Positions 42,606-47,030 of a stretch of DNA of 47,030 nt are shown one piece after another. Position numbers and translations under genes: made by a program. This stretch comes from DAXETY01 sp051155755. Lineage in GTDB: Bacteria > Desulfobacterota > Desulfobacteria > Desulfobacterales > SG8-13. Position 1 is the stretch's first letter, and each line of letters starts with the position of its first letter. Below the pieces are notes generated by a model. It had not been told where the DNA came from and made no database searches. It worked only from the letters and a program-made list of their open reading frames with translations. The stretch is taken from positions 1 through 47,030 of the forward strand of contig DAXETY010000119.1 of the NCBI GenBank assembly GCA_051155755.1, written 5' to 3'.

Positions 42606-44645
42606 TTACCGGCCCTGGTACTCCGGCCGGCGGCGTCCCATTGCGGTCAGGCCTTCCAGGGCATCGGCGCTGGCGAAAATCTCCTGAAGTCTGGACAGTT
42701 CGATTTCCACGGCTTCAGGAATCGGGACGCCGGTTTGAAGATCGATGATCTCGTCGGCGGCTTTCAGCGCCAGCGGCGCCTTGTATCCGACGATCTTGGC
42801 GGTTTTTTCCGCCAGACCGCTTTCGACGCCCTCGGGCAGTCCTCCGGCCAGCAGGCGGTCGACGTTCTCGCGCGAGCCCATCAGCGCCAGGGGCTTGAAC
42901 TTGTCGGGCAGCGTCCGGGGCGCGTATTTATCGGGTTTGCCGGTTTCGATCAGCGCGGCAACTGCGTCGGACACCTCATTCGGGGAGACCAACTTTCGGA
43001 CGATGCCCAGCGCCTGGGCGTCGGCCGCGGAAATCGGGGTTCCGGTAAACACGTAGTATTTGGCCAGTTCGGGGCCCACATGCCGGGCCAGGCGCAGCAT
43101 GCCGCCCAGGCCCGGATAAATGCCGATGGCGGTTTCCGGAAAGCCCAGCGACCCGGCCGGCGTGGCGACGATGGCCTGACAGGCCAGCGCCAGTTCGCTG
43201 CCGCCCCCGAGCGACAGGCCGTCGAGCAGGGCCACGGTGAGCTTGGGGGTGTTCTCGATGCGCAGCAGCAGCTGGTGGCCGCGGCGGGTGAATGCAACGA
43301 TGTCTTCGATCCGGTCGGCCCGTATTTTGTCGACGAAGTATCGAATGTCGGCGCCGGCGACAAACGCTTTGCCGGCCCCCTGAAATACAATGGCTTTGAC
43401 TTCCGGGTCGGTTTCGGCCCGGTCGAACTGCGCCTCGAGCTGTTCGACCACCGCTTCGTTAAGCGCGTTCATGGCCTCGGGCCGGTTGATGGTGATGGTG
43501 GCCACGCCGTTTTTGATGTCCAGATCGACAAATCGGAAGGAGAACGGCTTCCCCAGGGATTTTTGCCGGACCAGGATGTCGGGAATTCGAAAGTCCGGAT
43601 AGCGGGCGGCGATGTCTTCCACCACTGCATAGGTACGTTCGATGCCGATGCGGTTCATGATCTCAAAAGGGCCCATGGCCCAGCGCAGGCCGATTTTCGC
43701 CCCGCGGTCGGTGTCTTCCTTGGTGGCGACGCCTTCGTCGGCCAGGGCGGCCGCCACACCGAGACACACGCCGTAGAGGCGGTCGATCACCACCGGGATG
43801 CTGGCTTCTTCCACCGGGCCTTCCAGATCCCACTGCTCCCCGAGACTCATCTGGGTTTTGAGTCGGTTGCAGGGCGCGTAAAAGGGTCCCAGCTCGTTGC
43901 CCAGCGTCGTGGCGGCATGCACGGCAATGGGAATGCCGGTAACGTTCATCAGCTGGAAGGGTCCCATGGGTATTTTGAATGCCCGGCGGGCGGCTTCCTC
44001 GATGGTGGGGATGTCGGCGACGCCTTCTTCCAGCAGCCGGGCTGCTTCGTTCAAAAAGGGCACGAAAAAGCGGTTGACGGCAAAGCCGGGTGCGTCTTTG
44101 ACCACAATGGGGGTTTTGCCGTGGAGTTTGGCGGCCAGGAGGCTTTTTTCGACGGTTTCCTCGCTGGTGTCCTCGAAGGGAATCACTTCCAGCAGTCGGT
44201 TTTTGGCCGGGTGGTAGAAATAGTGCAATCCGATGAAACGGTCCGGCCGGGATGTCTGTTCGCCGAATTCGCGCACGTAAAAGCTGGAGGTGTTGGTGGC
44301 CAGAATGGTTTCGGGCCGGCAGACCTCGTCCAGTTTGCGGAACACATCGGATTTGACCTGCTTGTCTTCAAAGACCGCCTCGATCACCAGGTCGGCATCG
44401 GCAACGGCACCGTAATCGGTGGCGCCCTGCACGCGCGACAAAATCTCTTCGGACTGCTGGTTTGTGACGATCTTCCGCTGCACCGCTTCTTCCAGCATCG
44501 TTCGGATGGTATCCAGACCCCGGGCCACATATTCGTCTTTCATATCCACCATGACCACGTGGATGCCTTCCTGGGCAAATTTCTGAGCGATGCCGCTGCC
44601 CATGTTGCCCGCTCCGATCACACCGACTTTGCGGATTTGCGTCAT
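42606..44645 (-). CDS. 3-hydroxyacyl-CoA dehydrogenase / enoyl-CoA hydratase fusion
   Basis: A 679-aa bifunctional beta-oxidation-type protein. Residues 1 to about 385: NAD-dependent 3-hydroxyacyl-CoA dehydrogenase (VIGAGNMGSGIAQKF; catalytic His in IGLHYFYHP; two C-terminal helical domains). Residues about 393-590: crotonase domain (INRPEAMNALN, SLGGGSELALACQ, GFPETAIGIYPGLGG) with both catalytic Glu; a helical tail follows. The order is reversed relative to FadB/FadJ, as in some archaeal and anaerobic bacterial fusions. It would hydrate and oxidise a CoA-ester, possibly the ring-opened product. ATG 44645 with GGAGGAGG. Repeat block E lies directly upstream of its ribosome site. Confidence 0.85.
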   Translation of the reverse strand: MTQIRKVGVIGAGNMGSGIAQKFAQEGIHVVMVDMKDEYVARGLDTIRTMLEEAVQRKIVTNQQSEEILSRVQGATDYGAVADADLVIEAVFEDKQVKSDVFRKLDEVCRPETILATNTSSFYVREFGEQTSRPDRFIGLHYFYHPAKNRLLEVIPFEDTSEETVEKSLLAAKLHGKTPIVVKDAPGFAVNRFFVPFLNEAARLLEEGVADIPTIEEAARRAFKIPMGPFQLMNVTGIPIAVHAATTLGNELGPFYAPCNRLKTQMSLGEQWDLEGPVEEASIPVVIDRLYGVCLGVAAALADEGVATKEDTDRGAKIGLRWAMGPFEIMNRIGIERTYAVVEDIAARYPDFRIPDILVRQKSLGKPFSFRFVDLDIKNGVATITINRPEAMNALNEAVVEQLEAQFDRAETDPEVKAIVFQGAGKAFVAGADIRYFVDKIRADRIEDIVAFTRRGHQLLLRIENTPKLTVALLDGLSLGGGSELALACQAIVATPAGSLGFPETAIGIYPGLGGMLRLARHVGPELAKYYVFTGTPISAADAQALGIVRKLVSPNEVSDAVAALIETGKPDKYAPRTLPDKFKPLALMGSRENVDRLLAGGLPEGVESGLAEKTAKIVGYKAPLALKAADEIIDLQTGVPIPEAVEIELSRLQEIFASADALEGLTAMGRRRPEYQGR

Positions 44646-44661
44646 GGAACCTCCTCCTTTG

Positions 44662-44994
44662 GGAGCTCAAAGTTCAAAGCTCAAAGCTGAAAGCAATGGC
44701 AAAACCTAAAAATTGGAAATGCCTTGTGCCTGAAACTCGGAAGCCTTGTCAGTCGTCCGTTGTCCGTTGTCCGTTAGTAAAGCTCATAGTTCATAGCTCA
44801 TAGCTCATAGCAAATGAGCTCAAAGCTGAAAGCTCAAAGCAAGGGCAAATCCCAACGCATAACCCGGGTAACCAATCGAACCGGGGTTTTGCGCCGTTTC
44901 GCCCTCTCGCCCATTCGCCGTTTCACTGACTTAGGTTCTCCTCCATCGGCACCCGACTAACAACGGACCACGGACCATGGACCACGGACTCGAC
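44662..44994. repeat. Heptad mosaic block E
   Basis: Begins right behind the ribosome site of the fusion gene. AGCTCAA-type heptads (44664-44695), a spacer, GTCAGTC plus three GTCCGTT units (44749-44776), AGCTCAT-type heptads (44781-44812), a second AGCTCAA run (44817-44841), AACCCGGGTAACCAATCGAACC, GGGGTTTTGCGCCG with TCGCC units (44883-44930), the shared core on the opposite strand (GGTTCTCCTCCATCGG, 44934-44949), and GGACCAC/GGACCAT heptads (44965-44990) that run to within about five bases of the stop codon of the next gene. No ORF. Confidence 0.85.
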
Positions 44995-44996
44995 CA

Positions 44997-45767
44997 TCAC
45001 CGATTCTTCCACTGCGGGGCGCGTTTCTCCTCGAAACTGCGGATGCCCTCCAGGGTGTCCTCGGTTTTCATCAGCGTCCCGAGAAACAGCTCGTTGACGC
45101 TGTTGAACGCAGCGGTTGCATCCAATTCGAGATGCTGGTTGACCGCCTGCTTGTTGAGCCGGATAATCAACGGGCTGCAGGCGGCAATTTCTTTCACCGT
45201 TTGATCCACGGCTTCGATTAACTGGTCGTCCTCGACCACCCGGCTCACGAACCCCAGCCGCAAGGCCTCCTCGGCCGTGTAGCGCTTGCCGGTGGTGCAG
45301 ATTTCAACGGCCTTGGCCGGGCCCACCAGACGGGGCAGACGCACGGCTGCATAGGGCGGCAGAAAGCCCAGCTTGATTTCCGGTTGGCCGAATACCGCCC
45401 GGCGCCCGGCGATCAGAATATCACAGGCGATGGCCAGTTCCATGCCGCCGCCCAGACACGCACCCTGGATTCCGGCAATTGTCGGCACATCGAAGTTTTC
45501 GACTTTCTGCAGCATGGCCGAAAACACTGCGATCATCTCCGCGGCCCGCTCGGGTTTGTGATCCCCGACCTCGACTCCGGCGCACCAGCTGGGTCCCTGG
45601 CCAAGCAACACCAGGCATTGGAGGGACCGGTCTGCGGCAAACGTATCGAGCCGGTCACAGACCGCCTTCATCATGTCCAGGTTCAGGACATTGTGTTTGG
45701 GGCGGTCCAGCCAAAGTCGTGCCACCCCGTCTTTGGATTCCACCTTCAGATACTGGGACGCGGGCAT
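44997..45767 (-). CDS. dch: Enoyl-CoA hydratase family, probable cyclohexa-1,5-dienecarbonyl-CoA hydratase
   Basis: A 256-aa single-domain crotonase. RLWLDRPKHNVLNLDMM at the start, GVEVGDHKPE in the substrate loop, the oxyanion/Glu block CLGGGMELAIACDI (about residues 108-121) and GQPEIKLGFLPPYAAVRL, then TLEGIRSFEEKRAPQWKNR at the end. Length, the DHKPE loop and the C-terminus resemble Dch of the benzoyl-CoA pathway, and Had is encoded nearby. Dch hydrates cyclohexa-1,5-diene-1-carbonyl-CoA. A general enoyl-CoA hydratase cannot be excluded. ATG 45767 has AAAGGA upstream; 18 extra codons precede it. Confidence 0.65.
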   Translation of the reverse strand: MPASQYLKVESKDGVARLWLDRPKHNVLNLDMMKAVCDRLDTFAADRSLQCLVLLGQGPSWCAGVEVGDHKPERAAEMIAVFSAMLQKVENFDVPTIAGIQGACLGGGMELAIACDILIAGRRAVFGQPEIKLGFLPPYAAVRLPRLVGPAKAVEICTTGKRYTAEEALRLGFVSRVVEDDQLIEAVDQTVKEIAACSPLIIRLNKQAVNQHLELDATAAFNSVNELFLGTLMKTEDTLEGIRSFEEKRAPQWKNR

Positions 45768-45909
45768 GGTTGCAAATCCTTTCTGCTTTGGACGATGCGC
45801 TTGGGCGTCCATTCGTCTCATGGCGAAGATTTACCGATGATTTACGCCGCCGCCGTTTCTGACTGAGACCGCGACGAACCGGCAAGGCTCCCGGGCATCC
45901 GCCACAGGC

Positions 45910-46353
45910 TTAGCCCTGCGCCGCCACGCGGAACTCATAGGTAAGCTGCCCGTTCGGCAGGCTGCGGACCGCCGGTACCATTTCCATACCGATTTTCAGC
46001 GCATCCTCCGGTACCTCCGGGGCGATACGGCCGAACATTTTGAAATCCCCGAAATCCAGCAGCGCAATGCTGTAGGGAACATCTTCCTGGAATCCCTCCG
46101 GTGCGAACTGCAGCCGGCTATAGGTAACCAGGCGTCCGGGACGCTGCACCTCGAACCACTCCATGTCATCGACCAGACACCGGGCGCAGTCGGCCCTGGG
46201 CGGAAAAAATGCAGTCCCGCACGAGGGACAGCGGGTGCCGGCCACACGGCCTTTTTCCAGAAAGTCGATGAAATCATTTACCCTGGATACGGCCGTGAAG
46301 CTCACGGTGCCGAATTTTTTAAACCGATCGTCGACGTCTTTCACCGATCCCAT
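45910..46353 (-). CDS. Zn-ribbon OB-fold protein (DUF35), BbsA-like
   Basis: A 147-aa protein with an N-terminal rubredoxin-like zinc ribbon (CPSCGTAFFPPRADCARC, about residues 39-56) followed by an acyl-CoA-binding OB fold (GRLVTYSRLQFAPEGFQ, SIALLDFGDFKMFGR). Such DUF35 proteins act as essential partners of thiolase-like enzymes, as BbsA does for BbsB in benzoylsuccinyl-CoA thiolase. Its start overlaps the end of the thiolase gene by 13 bases, so translation is coupled and a complex is likely. ATG 46353 is preceded by GGGGAGAG. Confidence 0.8.
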   Translation of the reverse strand: MGSVKDVDDRFKKFGTVSFTAVSRVNDFIDFLEKGRVAGTRCPSCGTAFFPPRADCARCLVDDMEWFEVQRPGRLVTYSRLQFAPEGFQEDVPYSIALLDFGDFKMFGRIAPEVPEDALKIGMEMVPAVRSLPNGQLTYEFRVAAQG

Positions 46354-47030
46354 TCGTCTCTCCCCAGGATGCTGACGTTGCCGTACAGGCCGACACCGCC
46401 GATGTTGTGCACCAGACCGATGGCCGGATCCGGCACCTGTATTTCTCCAGCTTCCCCACGCAGCTGCAGCACGATGGTGCGAAGCTGCGATCCGCCGGTG
46501 GCCCCGATGGGGTGTCCTTTGGACAACAGCCCGCCATCGACGTTGACCGGGATACGGCCGTCTTTATAGGTCTGCCGACTGCGGATCAGCTCTTTGCCTT
46601 CCCCCGCCTCGGCAAATCCCAGATCTTCATAGGCCATCATTTCGGCGATCGTAAAGCAGTCGTGCACCTCGGCCACATCGACCTGTTCCGGGCCGATTCC
46701 GGCCATGGTATAGGCGCGCCGGGCTGCCTCGCGGGCGGCGTCCAGACCGGTAAACCGCTGCCGGCCGGCCAGGTTGACGCTGGCCGAAGCTGCTCCCAGT
46801 CCCAGGATCCAGACCGGTTTGCTTTTTGCGTCGCGGGCCTTTTCCGCGGTGGTAACGATGATGCAGGAGCTTCCGTCGGCATTGGCGCAGCAGTCGCCTA
46901 CGCGCAGGGGGGATGCGACCGGGGCGCACATGCGGTGGCCCGGATCTGCAAACATCTCCGCTGTAACCGCTTTGCGGTAGACGGCGCGGTCGTTGAGCTG
47001 GCCGTAGGTGGCGGCTTTGACCCGAATTTG
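46341..47030 (-). CDS. Thiolase-like acyltransferase, 5' end outside the window
   Basis: The C-terminal 229 codons of a thiolase-fold protein; the frame stays open to the right edge of the window. Visible: CCANADGSSCIIV (substrate-loop region), VAEVHDCFTIAEMMAYEDLG (the HDxF/HNAF-type His segment) and the C-terminal HPIGATGGSQLRTIVLQLRG with VHNIGGVGLYGNVSILG. The VHDCFT block and overlap with a DUF35 gene are typical of the SCP-x/BbsB-like thiolase class, which needs a Zn-ribbon partner. Probable cleavage of an aromatic or branched 3-oxoacyl-CoA. Confidence 0.8.
   Translation of the reverse strand, partial: QIRVKAATYGQLNDRAVYRKAVTAEMFADPGHRMCAPVASPLRVGDCCANADGSSCIIVTTAEKARDAKSKPVWILGLGAASASVNLAGRQRFTGLDAAREAARRAYTMAGIGPEQVDVAEVHDCFTIAEMMAYEDLGFAEAGEGKELIRSRQTYKDGRIPVNVDGGLLSKGHPIGATGGSQLRTIVLQLRGEAGEIQVPDPAIGLVHNIGGVGLYGNVSILGRDEWDR

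Noticed and set aside
27841..44994. CRISPR array for the repeat blocks
   Set aside because: Units are 7-9 bases, directly abutting and variable; there are no 20-40-base repeats with unique spacers and no cas genes.

Overview
The window reads as a chromosomal segment of an anaerobic, GC-moderate to GC-rich bacterium. Gene content points to a sulfate-reducing or related Desulfobacterota (Desulfosarcina/Desulfobacteraceae-like): an indolepyruvate:ferredoxin oxidoreductase, the anaerobic benzoyl-CoA-pathway enzymes Had and probably Dch, a 2-hydroxyacyl-CoA dehydratase-type subunit with its activase, and many CoA-thioester enzymes. The taxon is inferred from gene content only; there is no rRNA or tRNA gene in the window.

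Layout. (1) 1-6.3 kb: mixed small genes (two-helix membrane protein, MFS transporter, an AT-rich EamA transporter broken by an in-frame amber codon, Cys-cluster protein, PilZ protein, small zincin, exported protein, a frameshifted small ORF, DUF427 protein). (2) 6.3-13.6 kb, minus strand: an alanine-use module with a TyrR-like sigma-54 activator, two tandem alanine dehydrogenases behind a well-formed -24/-12 promoter, an orphan branched-chain-amino-acid-type binding protein and an AGCS sodium:alanine symporter. One alanine dehydrogenase copy has Arg in place of the substrate-binding Lys75. (3) 13.9-19.2 kb: iron-sulfur flavoprotein, OmpA-like lipoprotein, a 52-aa Cys-rich protein, a thioesterase, and adenine deaminase divergent from a MarR regulator. 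(4) 19.4-22.7 kb: proVWX glycine-betaine importer, with a putative promoter, direct-repeat operator and structured leader. (5) 23.2-27.7 kb: MFS, ABM-domain, alpha/beta-hydrolase, small membrane protein and acyl-CoA dehydrogenase genes. (6) 27.8-31 kb: a betaine-homocysteine methyltransferase-like gene and a cation-diffusion facilitator, both on the plus strand and separated by unusual repeat blocks. (7) 31-47 kb, minus strand: a long directon of aromatic/acyl-CoA catabolism (thiolases, two CoA ligases, dehydratase subunit plus activase, ketopantoate-reductase-like protein, IorAB, Had, a dehydrogenase-hydratase fusion, a Dch-like hydratase and a BbsAB-like Zn-ribbon/thiolase pair cut by the window edge).

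The most unusual structure is a family of five intergenic mosaics (about 27.84-28.04, 29.23-29.66, 30.73-30.96, 35.91-36.35 and 44.66-44.99 kb). They are built from contiguous 7-nt units of several sequence classes and 9-nt AACCAATNN units. The classes occur in a broadly conserved order and in both orientations, and the blocks run right up to stop codons. In one case a block extends into the start of the activase gene.

Working model: aromatic amino acids or aryl acids are converted to aryl-acetyl-CoA (IorAB, PaaK), then processed by dearomatisation/beta-oxidation-type enzymes. Alanine is imported and deaminated to pyruvate by the sigma-54 module. Betaine imported by ProVWX could serve as osmoprotectant and as methyl donor for the BHMT-like enzyme.
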